A DNA stretch of 64,000 bases from Ramlibacter pallidus (GTDB lineage: Bacteria > Pseudomonadota > Gammaproteobacteria > Burkholderiales > Burkholderiaceae_C): assembly GCF_015070875.1 (NCBI RefSeq), contig NZ_JADDIV010000006.1:310001-374000 (forward strand), written 5' to 3'. The notes under the pieces were generated by a model, which saw only the letters and a list, made by a program, of their open reading frames with translations, made no database searches and was not told the origin of the DNA. The position numbers and the translations under genes are program-made. Below, in pieces: positions 34,288 through 43,152 of this stretch (its first letter is position 1; each line of letters opens with the position of its first letter).

Positions 34288-35982
34288 TCAGCCCCGGGGC
34301 TCGGCCTCCTGCAGGGCACGCCACATCACCTTCCCGCTGCCGCTCTTGGGCAGCGCGGCGGCGAACTCGACGATGCGCGGCACCTTGTAGACCGCCATGT
34401 TCTGCCGGCACCATTCCACGATGTCCTGCTCGCTCACCTTCCCCTGGTGGGAAGCCCGCAACACCACGACCGCCTTGACCGTCTCGCCCCGGTACGTGTC
34501 GCGCGCCGAGATCACGCAGGCTTCCTGGATGGCCGGGTGCCGGAACATCAGGGCCTCGACCTCGGCCGGCCAGACCTTGAAGCCCGAGGCGTTGATCATC
34601 CGCTTGAGCCGGTCGGTCATGAAGAAGTAGCCGTCCTCGTCCATGCGCCCGAGGTCGCCGGAGCGGAAGAAGCGCTTGCCGTCCAGCATGACGAAGGCTT
34701 CGGCCGTCGCATCCGGACGCTTCCAGTAACCGTCGAAGACCATCGGGCCGTGGATCAGGATCTCGCCGGACTCGCCCGGCGGCAGTTCACGCAGCGTTTC
34801 GGGGTCGACCACGCGCGCGTCGCAGCTGAGGAAAGGCACCCCCAGGCACTGCTGCTTGGGCGCATCCGGCGGGTTGGTGTGCGAGGGCGCCGCCGTCTCC
34901 GTCAGGCCGTAGCCTTCCACGTACCGCAGCTGGAAAAGGTCGTAGAGCCGCTGCGCCACGGCCTGCGGCATCGCCGCCCCGCCGCCGCCGATGTAGGCGA
35001 GGCTGGAGAGGTCGTAGCTGCCGAAGTTCGGGCTCCCGAGCAGGTCGATGACCATGGTCGGGATGTTGGTCCAGTTGGTGACCCGCCAGTTGGAGATCAG
35101 CCAGCCGGCCACGTCGCGGTCCCACCGCGGCATCATCACCAGCGTGGAGCCGGTGTAGATGTTCGAGTGCATCACGCTCACCATGCCGGTGATGTGGAAC
35201 ATCGGCACCACCAGCAGCGTGACGGCTTCCGGCGTGGCGTTGCCCCACAGGCTGCTCGCCATCGCGTTGTGCAGCAGGCTGCGGTGCGGGTGCATGCAGC
35301 CCTTCGGGTTGCCCGTCGTGCCGCTGGTGTACGGCAGCACGGCGAGGTCGGCCGGGCCCACTTCCACCGGCGGCAGCGGCAGGTCGTTGGCGAGCGCCTC
35401 GGTCCACGCGGTGACGCGGCCGCTCGCCAGTTCGGGCAGGGCATGCCGCGTCAGCAGCCACGGCTTCCAGGCCTCCGGCATCGGGCCCGCATCCGGGGCG
35501 GCGGGATCGAACGCATCGGTGAACTGCGTGACGACCAGGTGCGCGAGCCGCTGTTCCTGCGGCAGTTCGGCGTCGGCCCGGGCGATCTCGGCCGCGAGGT
35601 CCGCCGTGGTGATCGCCACCTTCGCGTCGGGGTCGACGATGTAGTGCTTGAGCTCCTCCGCCCGGTTCATCGGGTTGACGGGCACCACCACCGCATTGGC
35701 GCGCAGGATCGCGAAATGCGCGATGACCAGCTGCGGGCAGTTCTGCATGTCCAGCACCACCCGGTCGCCCTTGCGCACGCCCATTGCGTGCAGGCGCGCG
35801 GCCAGGCGCTCGGCCTGGCGCTGGAGTTCGGCATACGGGTAGCGGCGGCCGAAGAAGACGATGGCCGCCTTTTCGGGATAGCGGCGGGCGCTGATCGCCA
35901 GGTTGTCCCACAGCGAAGTGGCGGGCACGGTGAGCGAATGGGGCAGGCGCTTGGGCCAGGACTTGTGGTGCGGACGATCCAT
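34288..35982 (-). CDS. AMP-dependent long-chain acyl-CoA synthetase
   Basis: A 564-aa adenylate-forming ligase that activates a fatty or related acid to its CoA thioester. Motifs: P-loop YTSGTTGNPKG, GYGLTETAAPS, the hinge RSGDLGRMDEDGYFFMTDRLKRMI, and the terminal catalytic Lys in PKSGSGKVMW. The order and the Trp-rich SLWDNLAISARRYPEK start resemble FadD3/medium-to-long-chain types. The acid substrate is unknown. Same strand as kaiC, 104 nt upstream of it. Confidence 0.88.
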   Translation of the reverse strand: MDRPHHKSWPKRLPHSLTVPATSLWDNLAISARRYPEKAAIVFFGRRYPYAELQRQAERLAARLHAMGVRKGDRVVLDMQNCPQLVIAHFAILRANAVVVPVNPMNRAEELKHYIVDPDAKVAITTADLAAEIARADAELPQEQRLAHLVVTQFTDAFDPAAPDAGPMPEAWKPWLLTRHALPELASGRVTAWTEALANDLPLPPVEVGPADLAVLPYTSGTTGNPKGCMHPHRSLLHNAMASSLWGNATPEAVTLLVVPMFHITGMVSVMHSNIYTGSTLVMMPRWDRDVAGWLISNWRVTNWTNIPTMVIDLLGSPNFGSYDLSSLAYIGGGGAAMPQAVAQRLYDLFQLRYVEGYGLTETAAPSHTNPPDAPKQQCLGVPFLSCDARVVDPETLRELPPGESGEILIHGPMVFDGYWKRPDATAEAFVMLDGKRFFRSGDLGRMDEDGYFFMTDRLKRMINASGFKVWPAEVEALMFRHPAIQEACVISARDTYRGETVKAVVVLRASHQGKVSEQDIVEWCRQNMAVYKVPRIVEFAAALPKSGSGKVMWRALQEAEPRG

Positions 35983-36116
35983 GGAAAAGGCGGGACTCCT
36001 GAGCCGGCCACCATAGCCAATGCCGGCAGCCGCCGCATGGGGGGAAGTCCCACGCGACGTCGCCCAGGCGACGTACAGCGCGCCGCTAAGATGGCCCGAC
36101 CCAAGGAGGAGACCCC

Positions 36117-37079
36117 ATGCGTTCGTGGAAGTTCGCCGCAGCCCTCGCGCTGGCGGCCTTTGCCGGCAGCGCGCTCGCCGCCTATCCCGACAAGCCCATC
36201 CGGCTCGTGATCGGCTTCCCCGCCGGCGGCCCGCTGGACCAGCATGCCCGCCTGCTGTCCGAGCGGCTGCAGGCCGTGCTCGGGCAGCCGGTCGTCATCG
36301 ACTACAAGGCCGGGGCCGGCGGCACGGTCGGCGCGCAGGACGTGATGAAGGCGCCCGCCGACGGCTACACGCTGATGCTGGCCAACACCGGCGTGATGGT
36401 GATCAACCCGGCGCTCTACACGCGCCTGCCCTACCAGACGCTGCGCGACTTCACGCCGATCGCGCGCACCGCGATGCAGCCGCTCGCGCTGCTGGTGAAC
36501 CCGCAGGTGCCGGTGCGCTCCCTGCCGGAGTTCGTGGCCTATGCCAAGGCACGGCCGGGCCAGGTGAACTACGGCTCGGCGGGCAACGGCGGCATCAGCC
36601 ACCTGGTGCCCGAGATGTTCAAGAGCGCCACGGGCCTGTTCATGGTGCACATCCCGTACCGCGGCAGCGCGCCGGCGTTCACCGACCTGATGGGCGGCCA
36701 GGTGCAGTTCATGGCGGAATCGATCCCGCAGGCCGCGGCGTACCACAAGCAGGGGAAGGTGAAAGCGCTGGCGGTCACCAGCCGCGAACGCAACCCGGCC
36801 CTGCCCGACATCCCCACCGTCATGGAGACGGGCCTGCGCGATTTCGAAGTGGTGGGCTTCTACGGCTTCCTCGCCCCGGCGAACCTGCCGCGCGACGTCA
36901 CCGCGAAGTTGAGCGACGCCTTCCGGCAGGTGCTCACCAGCCCGGAGATCCGCAACCGCATGATCGCGCAGGGCGCGGACCCGGCCTTCCTCGGGGCCGA
37001 GGACTTCGCGAAGTTCCTGGCCGCGGAGATGCCGCGCTGGGCCGATGCCGTGAAGAAATCGGGCGCGAAGCTCGATTGA
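36117..37079 (+). CDS. tripartite tricarboxylate transporter substrate-binding protein (Bug/TctC family)
   Basis: A 320-aa periplasmic receptor. A signal peptide ends at ALA (about residue 21), followed by the family start YPDKPIRLVIGFPAGGPLDQHAR and the later block GSAGNGGISHL and VPYRG-type (here IPYRGSAPAFTDLMGGQVQFM). Burkholderiales encode very many such receptors, mostly without adjacent TctA/TctB permease genes, as here. Ligands are carboxylates or small aromatic acids; this one is not known. A GGAGGAG ribosome site precedes the ATG. Confidence 0.92.
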   Translation: MRSWKFAAALALAAFAGSALAAYPDKPIRLVIGFPAGGPLDQHARLLSERLQAVLGQPVVIDYKAGAGGTVGAQDVMKAPADGYTLMLANTGVMVINPALYTRLPYQTLRDFTPIARTAMQPLALLVNPQVPVRSLPEFVAYAKARPGQVNYGSAGNGGISHLVPEMFKSATGLFMVHIPYRGSAPAFTDLMGGQVQFMAESIPQAAAYHKQGKVKALAVTSRERNPALPDIPTVMETGLRDFEVVGFYGFLAPANLPRDVTAKLSDAFRQVLTSPEIRNRMIAQGADPAFLGAEDFAKFLAAEMPRWADAVKKSGAKLD

Positions 37080-37141
37080 ACCGGCACCGGGCAGCAGCCC
37101 TGCGCGGGCCGGGCCTCCCGGCCCCACGGCAGAATGGCCGC

Positions 37142-38119
37142 ATGCACAGTGCCTTCCGCCGCGTCCTGCCCGCCCTGCTGGCGGCCTTCGCCTCGGTCTC
37201 CACCTTCGCGTTCGACCTGCAGGGCCACCGCGGCGCCCGCGGCCTGGCGCCGGAAAACACGCTCCCCGCGTTCGAGCGCGCGCTGGACCTCGGTGTCACC
37301 ACGCTCGAACTGGACATCGGCCTCACGGCGGACGGCGTCGTCGTGGTGTCGCACGACCCGGCACTGAACCCGGCGATCACGCGCGACGCCTCGGGGCGCT
37401 GGCTGTCCGTACCGGGGCCGCTGCTGAAGTCCCTGACCGCGGCGCAACTGCAGGCCTACGACGTGGGCCGCATCGCGCCGGAGTCGCCCTATGCCCGCAC
37501 CTTCGCCACGCAGCAGCCGCGCGACGGCACGCGGATCCCGGCGCTGGCCGAGGTCTTCGCGCTGGTGCGCGGGCGCGGAGCCCCGGTGCGCTTCAACATC
37601 GAGACCAAGCTCTCGCCGCGCCAGCCCGATGACACGGCCTCGGTCGAAGCGATGACGGATGCCCTGCTGGCCGCCATCCGCGCGGCCGGCGTGGCGGACC
37701 GCGTGACGATCCAGAGCTTTGACTGGCGCACCCTGCAGCGCGTGCAGCAACTGCAGCCCGGTCTGCCGACGTCCTACCTGACCATCCAGACCGCGAACAC
37801 GAACAACGTGAACGACCCCGCCTGGACGGCCGGCCTGCTGCTGTCGGACCACGGCGGCAGCGTGCCGCGCCTGGTGAAGGCGGCCGGCGGTGCCGCGTGG
37901 GCCCCGAACGGCGGCGCCCTGACCGAGGCGCTGGTCAGGGAAGCGCAGGCGCTGGGGCTGAAGGTGACGCCCTGGACCATCAATGCACCGTCCGACATGG
38001 AGCGCCTCCTCTCCTGGGGCGTCGACGGCATCATCACCGACTATCCCGACCGGCTGCGCGAGGTGATGCAGCGCCGCGGGATGCCGCTTCCACCCCCGGC
38101 ACCGGCGCGGGAACGCTGA
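37142..38119 (+). CDS. glycerophosphodiester phosphodiesterase
   Basis: A 325-aa exported TIM-barrel enzyme that cleaves glycerophosphodiesters to glycerol-3-phosphate and an alcohol. Signal peptide to about residue 21, then LQGHRGARGLAPENTLPAFERALDLGVTTLELDIGLTADGVVVVSHDP, which holds the catalytic His pair and the Ca/Mg Glu-Asp ligands. VRFNIETKLSP, VTIQSFDW and WTINAPSDM further confirm the family. Its position after the Bug receptor (62 nt) does not suggest a shared pathway. Confidence 0.92.
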   Translation: MHSAFRRVLPALLAAFASVSTFAFDLQGHRGARGLAPENTLPAFERALDLGVTTLELDIGLTADGVVVVSHDPALNPAITRDASGRWLSVPGPLLKSLTAAQLQAYDVGRIAPESPYARTFATQQPRDGTRIPALAEVFALVRGRGAPVRFNIETKLSPRQPDDTASVEAMTDALLAAIRAAGVADRVTIQSFDWRTLQRVQQLQPGLPTSYLTIQTANTNNVNDPAWTAGLLLSDHGGSVPRLVKAAGGAAWAPNGGALTEALVREAQALGLKVTPWTINAPSDMERLLSWGVDGIITDYPDRLREVMQRRGMPLPPPAPARER

Positions 38120-38126
38120 GACCACC

Positions 38127-38780
38127 ATGGGCCTGCACCACCACCACGCCGGCGACGGCCACGGCCACGACCACGACCACGGGGCCTTGCCCGACGGCCC
38201 GGTGCCACCCGGCTACGCGCGCGTGTTGTGGATCGCCCTGGTCGTCAACGCGCTCATGTTCCTGGTCGAAGTCGCGGCCGGCGTCGCCGCCGGTTCGGTG
38301 TCGCTGCTGGCCGACGCGATCGATTTCGCCGGCGATGCGGGCAACTACGCGCTCTCGCTCGCCGTCCTGAGCCTGGGGCTGGTGGCACGGGCGCGCGCGG
38401 CCCTGTTCAAGGCCGCCTGCATGCTGCTGTTCGGCGTGCTGGTGCTGGCGCGCGCCGGCTGGTCGGCGCTCGCCGGCGACGTGCCCGAGCCGCTGACGAT
38501 GGGCATCGTGGGCGTGCTCGCGCTCGTGGCCAACGTCGCCGTGGCGGCCTTGCTGTACGCCTACCGGGAAGGCGATGCGAACATGCGCAGCGTGTGGCTG
38601 TGCACGCGCAACGACGCGATCGGCAACCTGGCGGTGCTGCTGGCGGCGGTGGGGGTGTTCGGGACGGGGACCCGCTGGCCGGACCTGCTGGTCGCGGCGG
38701 TCATGGCGGGCCTTGCGCTCTCCGCCGGCCTGGCCGTGTTGCGGCAGGCGCGGCGGGAGCTCGCGACCGGGAGCGCGTAG
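38127..38780 (+). CDS. CDF-type cation efflux transporter
   Basis: A 217-aa membrane protein with a His/Asp-rich cytoplasmic N-terminus (HHHH then HGHDHDHG). Six hydrophobic segments follow, with the metal-site residues in LLADAIDFAGDAGN (DxxxD) and TRNDAIGN. It lacks the usual C-terminal cytoplasmic domain, so it is a short CDF. Likely exports Zn, Co or another divalent metal. It starts 7 nt after the phosphodiesterase gene. Confidence 0.85.
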   Translation: MGLHHHHAGDGHGHDHDHGALPDGPVPPGYARVLWIALVVNALMFLVEVAAGVAAGSVSLLADAIDFAGDAGNYALSLAVLSLGLVARARAALFKAACMLLFGVLVLARAGWSALAGDVPEPLTMGIVGVLALVANVAVAALLYAYREGDANMRSVWLCTRNDAIGNLAVLLAAVGVFGTGTRWPDLLVAAVMAGLALSAGLAVLRQARRELATGSA

Positions 38781-38793
38781 CGCCCGGCGCTCC

Positions 38794-39090
38794 TTAGCGC
38801 AGGATGCGGGAGATGATGAAGCCGGCGGCGAAGGCGGCGCCCAGCGCGGCCAGCGGGTTGGCGCGCACCTGCTCGCGGGCCATGTCGCCGTACTCCTGCT
38901 GCATGCTCATGACGCGCTCGCTGCTGGAGCCGATCTTCTGCTCCAGCGAGTCGACGGCTTCGTGCAGGCTCTGGGCCATGCGGCGGACGCGGTTGGCATC
39001 GCCGTTGAGGCCGCTGCCGTTGGCGCCGCTGGTGCCGGACGTCTCGGCGCTGGTGGGGAAGGGGTTCTGGGACGACGTTTCGGCGTTCAT
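38794..39090 (-). CDS. DUF883/YqjD-ElaB-like membrane-anchored protein
   Basis: A 98-aa protein. A Ser/Gly/Asn-rich N-terminus leads to a helical region (SLHEAVDSLEQKIGSSSERVMSMQQEYGDMAREQVRANP) and ends in one TM helix (LAALGAAFAAGFIISRIL). This is the layout of YqjD/ElaB proteins, which bind ribosomes at the membrane in stationary phase in E. coli. The upstream region carries the TGTCGGAGAA/TGTAGGA motif set also found at 44070. Confidence 0.82.
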   Translation of the reverse strand: MNAETSSQNPFPTSAETSGTSGANGSGLNGDANRVRRMAQSLHEAVDSLEQKIGSSSERVMSMQQEYGDMAREQVRANPLAALGAAFAAGFIISRILR

Positions 39091-39155
39091 GGTGGTTCCT
39101 CTCTCGGCGGGGTCGTGGTGGGGAAGATGCCGGCGCATGCCGGCGGAACGCCCAC

Positions 39156-39212
39156 TGTAGGAAGCCCAGCGATTCGGCCCTGTCGGAGAATCCATTGGAT
39201 CGGCTGTAGGAC
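39156..39212 (-). promoter_or_regulatory. motif cluster upstream of the DUF883 gene
   Basis: Read on the plus strand: TGTAGGA (39156-39162), 18 nt, TGTCGGAGAA (39181-39190), 14 nt, TGTAGGAC (39205-39212). The AGGACTTGTCCT at the end is itself a dyad. The TGTCGGAGAA box recurs exactly at 44070 upstream of another minus-strand gene. A shared regulatory site is inferred; the factor is unknown. Confidence 0.4.
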
Positions 39213-39259
39213 TTGTCCTTCCTCAAACCGGGGACGGAGGCCGCGCTTATCATCCGCCC

Positions 39260-39616
39260 ATGCACCGCTGGCTGCTCGTCGTCCTGGTCCTGCTGCTGCC
39301 CCTGCGCGGCCTGGCGGGCGGCGTCCTGGCCGGCCAGATGCTGGAGCAGCACCTGGCCGTGGCGGGCACGGCGGCAGCCGTCCATGCCGCTCCATCCGAC
39401 TGCGAAGGGCACCGCGCCGCGCCGGCAGACGAAGGTGCCCCAGCGACGCCCGACACCGGGAGCTGCGCCAGCTGCCAGGTGTGTTCGGCGGCCGCGCTCG
39501 CGCCCACCGTGGACCTGCTCGCCGGGCCGCCGCTGCGCCAGGGCGCACCCGAACGCGAGGTGCACGGCCATGCCAGCACCGAGCCCGAACTCGCCTTCAA
39601 GCCGCCGCGCGCCTGA
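39260..39616 (+). CDS. small exported Cys-containing protein (DUF2946-like)
   Basis: A 118-aa protein with a signal peptide (LLVVLVLLLPLRGLAGG). The mature part has a Cys cluster in SCASCQVCSAAALAP (three Cys in CxxCxxC) and scattered His. This pattern resembles DUF2946-type proteins found beside metal genes in betaproteobacteria. It is the first of a plus-strand run with a Spy-like protein and DUF411. Function unknown; metal binding is an inference. Confidence 0.65.
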   Translation: MHRWLLVVLVLLLPLRGLAGGVLAGQMLEQHLAVAGTAAAVHAAPSDCEGHRAAPADEGAPATPDTGSCASCQVCSAAALAPTVDLLAGPPLRQGAPEREVHGHASTEPELAFKPPRA

Positions 39617-39728
39617 CTTCCAGGCCCGAAATCCGTCCGGGTGGCCCGACCTCCCGGACGCCCGTCCCGGCAAGGGATCCCTGCCGCCACGACGTCGTGC
39701 GCAGGCAGGTCCGTCGAAGGAAAACGCA

Positions 39729-40298
39729 ATGAACATCCGATCCACCCTCCTCGCCGCCGCGCTCGTCGCGACCGGCGCATCCGCGCAGCACGGCGGCCAT
39801 GGCGCCCACGCCGCGCATGCCGCCCCCGCGTCCCCCTATGCCGGCCTGCAGTCGCGCGAGATCAAGGCGCTGTCGGCGGAAGAAGCGCAAGGCCTGCGCG
39901 AAGGCCACGGCCTGCGCTACGCGCTGGCCGCCGAACTCAACGGCTATCCCGGTCCGCTGCACGTGCTGGAGCACGCGGAGGCGCTGCGACTCTCGCCCGG
40001 GCAACGAACCGCGACCGAGGCGCTGATGCGGGCGCACCGCGGCGAAGCCCGCGAACTCGGCGCCCGCGCGATCGAAGCGGAGCGCCGGCTCGACCAGGCT
40101 TTCGCGCAGCGCACCGTCGACGCGGCGTCCCTCGCGCAGTTGACCGGCCAGATCGGCGAGCTGCAGGCGCAACTGCGCGCCGCCCACCTGCGCACGCACC
40201 TGCAGCAGACCGCCCTGCTCACCCCGCAGCAGGTCGCGCGCTACCAGCAGCTGCGCGGCTACGATGCCCCTGACGCCCCCCGGAAGCAACAACCATGA
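39729..40298 (+). CDS. Spy/CpxP-like periplasmic protein with His-rich N-terminus
   Basis: A 189-aa protein. After the signal peptide (about 19 residues) comes HGGHGAHAAHAAP, a His-rich metal-binding stretch. The rest is helical with LSPGQR and LTPQQ repeats of the kind that define the Spy/CpxP LTxxQ family, and a long RAHRGEARELGARAIEAERRL helix. It could be a periplasmic metal sensor or chaperone. It overlaps the DUF411 gene by 4 nt (ATGA). Confidence 0.7.
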   Translation: MNIRSTLLAAALVATGASAQHGGHGAHAAHAAPASPYAGLQSREIKALSAEEAQGLREGHGLRYALAAELNGYPGPLHVLEHAEALRLSPGQRTATEALMRAHRGEARELGARAIEAERRLDQAFAQRTVDAASLAQLTGQIGELQAQLRAAHLRTHLQQTALLTPQQVARYQQLRGYDAPDAPRKQQP

Positions 40299-40771
40299 AC
40301 CTCCTCCAGAACCGGCGCCACCTGCTCCTGGCCGCCGCCGCATGGCCGTTCGCCGCGCTCGCGCAGAAGGCCGCACCCGCGGTCCTCGTCGAAGTGTGGA
40401 AGGACCCCAACTGCGGCTGCTGCGGTGACTGGGTCCGGCACCTGCAGGCGGAGGGCTTCGCCGTGAAGCTGAACGACACCGGCAACAACGCGATGCGGGC
40501 CAGGCTGGGCATCCCGCCCAAGCTCGGGTCGTGCCACACCGCCCTGGTGGGCGGCTATGCGATCGAGGGGCACGTGCCGGCACGCGAGATCCGCCGCCTG
40601 CTCCGGGAAAAGCCGCAGGCCGTCGGGCTCGCGGTGCCCGGCATGCCGGTGGGCTCGCCCGGGATGGACGGGCCGGCGTACGGCAACCGCCGGGACCCCT
40701 ACGACGTGCTGCTGGTCGCCCGCTCCGGCGAGCCGCGGGTCTACGCTTCGTACCACGCGGCGCAGAAGTAG
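40295..40771 (+). CDS. DUF411 metal-binding protein
   Basis: A 158-aa exported protein (signal about 1-23). The DUF411 landmarks are VWKDPNCGCCGDWVRHLQAEGF with the CxCC site, PPKLGSCHTALVGGYAIEGHVPA, and GLAVPGMPVGSPGMDGP. DUF411 proteins are often encoded with copper-resistance genes and are predicted copper binders. It is translationally coupled to the Spy-like gene before it. Confidence 0.88.
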   Translation: MNLLQNRRHLLLAAAAWPFAALAQKAAPAVLVEVWKDPNCGCCGDWVRHLQAEGFAVKLNDTGNNAMRARLGIPPKLGSCHTALVGGYAIEGHVPAREIRRLLREKPQAVGLAVPGMPVGSPGMDGPAYGNRRDPYDVLLVARSGEPRVYASYHAAQK

Positions 40772-40774
40772 GCC

Positions 40775-42145
40775 TTGGCGCACGCACCGGGCGCGGCCGG
40801 CGACAGGCAGCACATCCGCCTGCCGTGGCTGGCCGCGTCGCTGGCGGCGGCAGCCCTCGCGTGGTGGGCCGCGCCCGCGGACGCCCCGGTGCGCGCCGGC
40901 CTGGCCATCTTCACGCTGGCCGCCGCGCTCTGGCTGACGCAGGCGCTGCCGCTCGCGGCGACGGCGCTGCTGGTGCCGCTGCTCGCGGTGCTCACCGGCA
41001 TCCAGGCCCCCGCGCCGGCACTGGCGCCCTTCGCGAGCCCCATCCTCTTCCTGTTCCTCGGCGGCTTCGCGCTGGCCGCCGCCCTGCAGCAGCACGGGCT
41101 GGCGCAGGCGCTCGCTTCCCGCGTGCTGCAGATGGCGGGCGGGCGGCGGGCGCGCGCCGTGGTGCTGCTGGCGGGCTTCACCGCGCTGGCCTCGATGTGG
41201 ATGAGCAACACGGCCGCGGCGGCGTTGATGCTGCCGCTGGCCCTGGCGCTGCTGGACGGGCAGGACGAGGCTCCCGGTCCCGGCGAGCAGGCGTTCACGC
41301 TGCTGGCGCTCACCTACAGCTGCGCCCTCGGCGGCATGGCCTCGCTGGTCAGCACGCCGCCCAATGCGATGGCGTCCGCCCACGCCGGCCTCTCCTTCGG
41401 CGCCTGGTTCGCGCGTGCCGCCCCCGTGGCGCTGCTGCTCTGGACGGGCATGCTGCTGGTCCTGTACCTGTCGCTGCGGCCGCGGCTGGCCGGCCGCATC
41501 GCCGTCGCGCCCGCGCCCTGGCGTTGGGACCGCGCGCGGATCGCGACGGCCCTCATCTTCGTGGCCACGGTCACCGGCTGGGCCGGTGGCGCCACGCTGG
41601 GCCGGCTGCTCGGCATCGCGAGCGACACCAGCGCGCTGGTCGGCATCGCCGCGGTCGTCGCGCTGCTCGCCACCGGCGCGCTGGACTGGCGCGCGCTCGA
41701 GCGCCAGGTGCAATGGGGCGTGCTGGTGCTGTTCGGCGGCGGCCTGGCGCTGAGCAGCGTGATGGATGCCAGCGGCGCCAGCGCCTTCCTCGTGCAACGC
41801 CTGCTGGCGCTGCTGGCGGGCGCTCCGCCCACGCTGCTGCTGCTGGGCGTCGTCGCCTTCATCGTCCTCCTGAGCGAGCTCATGAGCAACACGGCGAGCG
41901 CCGCCCTGGCGCTGCCGCTGTTCATGCCGATGGCGCCGGCGCTGGGCCTCGCGCCCGAGGCGATGGCGATGGCGATCGCACTGGCCGCTTCGTGCGGCTT
42001 CATGCTGCCGGTGGCCACGCCGCCCAACGCGATGGTGTTCGGCACCGGCCGCGTGCCGCAGCGGATGATGATGCGCGCGGGCTGGAAGCTGGACCTGCTG
42101 TGCATCGCCGGCATCACCGCGGCGGCGCGCTGGGCCTGGGCCTGA
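40775..42145 (+). CDS. SLC13/DASS family anion:sodium symporter
   Basis: A 456-aa membrane protein with about 11 hydrophobic segments. The two SNT motifs of the DASS fold are present: WMSNTAAAALMLPLALAL (about residue 145) and LMSNTASAALALPLF (about 370), together with TPPNAMA and TPPNAMVFG. Substrates of the family are dicarboxylates, sulfate or phosphate. The frame starts at a TTG at 40775, 3 nt after the DUF411 stop; no earlier ATG is available. Confidence 0.85.
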   Translation: MAHAPGAAGDRQHIRLPWLAASLAAAALAWWAAPADAPVRAGLAIFTLAAALWLTQALPLAATALLVPLLAVLTGIQAPAPALAPFASPILFLFLGGFALAAALQQHGLAQALASRVLQMAGGRRARAVVLLAGFTALASMWMSNTAAAALMLPLALALLDGQDEAPGPGEQAFTLLALTYSCALGGMASLVSTPPNAMASAHAGLSFGAWFARAAPVALLLWTGMLLVLYLSLRPRLAGRIAVAPAPWRWDRARIATALIFVATVTGWAGGATLGRLLGIASDTSALVGIAAVVALLATGALDWRALERQVQWGVLVLFGGGLALSSVMDASGASAFLVQRLLALLAGAPPTLLLLGVVAFIVLLSELMSNTASAALALPLFMPMAPALGLAPEAMAMAIALAASCGFMLPVATPPNAMVFGTGRVPQRMMMRAGWKLDLLCIAGITAAARWAWA

Positions 42146-42170
42146 ACCGGCGGGCCGCACATAATCGGCC

Positions 42171-43145
42171 ATGACCTCCTCCATCACCGACGTGGCCGGC
42201 ATCGAGGTGGGCCACTTCACCGACGCCCGCCGTCCGACGGGCTGCACCGTGGTGCTGGCCCGCGGCAGCGCCGTCGCGGGCGTCGACGTGCGCGGTGCCG
42301 CCCCGGGCACGCGCGAGACCGACCTCCTCGCCCCGCAGAACGTGGTGGAACGCGTGCATGCCGTGCTGCTCTCGGGCGGCAGCGCCTGGGGCCTGGATGC
42401 CGCCGGCGGCGTGATGCGCTGGCTGGAGGAACAGGGCATCGGCATCGACGTGGGTCCGGCCCGCATCCCGATCGTGCCCGCCGCGGTGCTGTTCGACCTG
42501 CCGCTGGGCGACCAGCGCGTCCGCCCCGACGCGGCGGCCGGCTATGCGGCGTGCCAGGCAGCGTCGCGCAGTGCACCGGCCGAGGGCTGCATCGGCGCCG
42601 GCGCGGGCGCCGTGGTCGGCAAGATCTTCGGTTTCCACCGCGCGATGAAGGGCGGCATCGGGACCGCGTCGGTCACCGCCGGCGGCGTGACCGTCGGTGC
42701 GCTCATCGCCTGCAACGCGCTGGGCGACGTGGTCGACCCGGACACCGGCCGCGTGATCGCCGGAGCCCGCACGGAGGACGGCCTGCACTTGCTGGACTCG
42801 CGGCGTGCGCTGCTGCGCGGCGATGCACCCAGGCCCATGCTGGCCGGCAGCAACACCACCATCGGCGTGATCGCCACCGACGCCGTGCTGACCAAGGTGC
42901 AGGCCAGCCGGCTCGCGACGGTGGGGCACGACGGGCTGGCGCGCTCCATCAACCCGGTGCACACCCTCTCCGACGGCGATGCGCTGTTCGCGCTGGCCAC
43001 CGGCGCGAGCGGCCGGACGCCGGGGATGATGACGCTGGCCGCGATGGCCGCGGAGGCCTGCGCGCTGGCGGTGGTGCGGGCGGTGCGCGCGGCCCGCGGC
43101 GTGCGCATCGGCGAGCTGCACCTGCCCGCCGCGGGAGAGATCTAG
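42171..43145 (+). CDS. P1 family peptidase (DmpA/beta-aminopeptidase type)
   Basis: A 324-aa member of the DmpA/BapA family, which autocleaves into two subunits. The start ITDVAGIEVGHFTDARRPTGCTVVL and the predicted nucleophile region AGSNTTIGVIATDAVL (Ser at the new N-terminus) fit. Members act as aminopeptidases or beta-peptidases. Its substrate is unknown. It lies 25 nt after the permease, and 7 nt from the convergent transglycosylase stop. Confidence 0.88.
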   Translation: MTSSITDVAGIEVGHFTDARRPTGCTVVLARGSAVAGVDVRGAAPGTRETDLLAPQNVVERVHAVLLSGGSAWGLDAAGGVMRWLEEQGIGIDVGPARIPIVPAAVLFDLPLGDQRVRPDAAAGYAACQAASRSAPAEGCIGAGAGAVVGKIFGFHRAMKGGIGTASVTAGGVTVGALIACNALGDVVDPDTGRVIAGARTEDGLHLLDSRRALLRGDAPRPMLAGSNTTIGVIATDAVLTKVQASRLATVGHDGLARSINPVHTLSDGDALFALATGASGRTPGMMTLAAMAAEACALAVVRAVRAARGVRIGELHLPAAGEI

Positions 43146-43152
43146 CCGGCGC

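Noticed and set aside
38127..38190. HHHH near the start of the CDF protein, like an affinity tag
   Set aside because: It continues as a natural His/Asp-rich metal-binding tail (HGHDHDHG), typical of CDF transporters.
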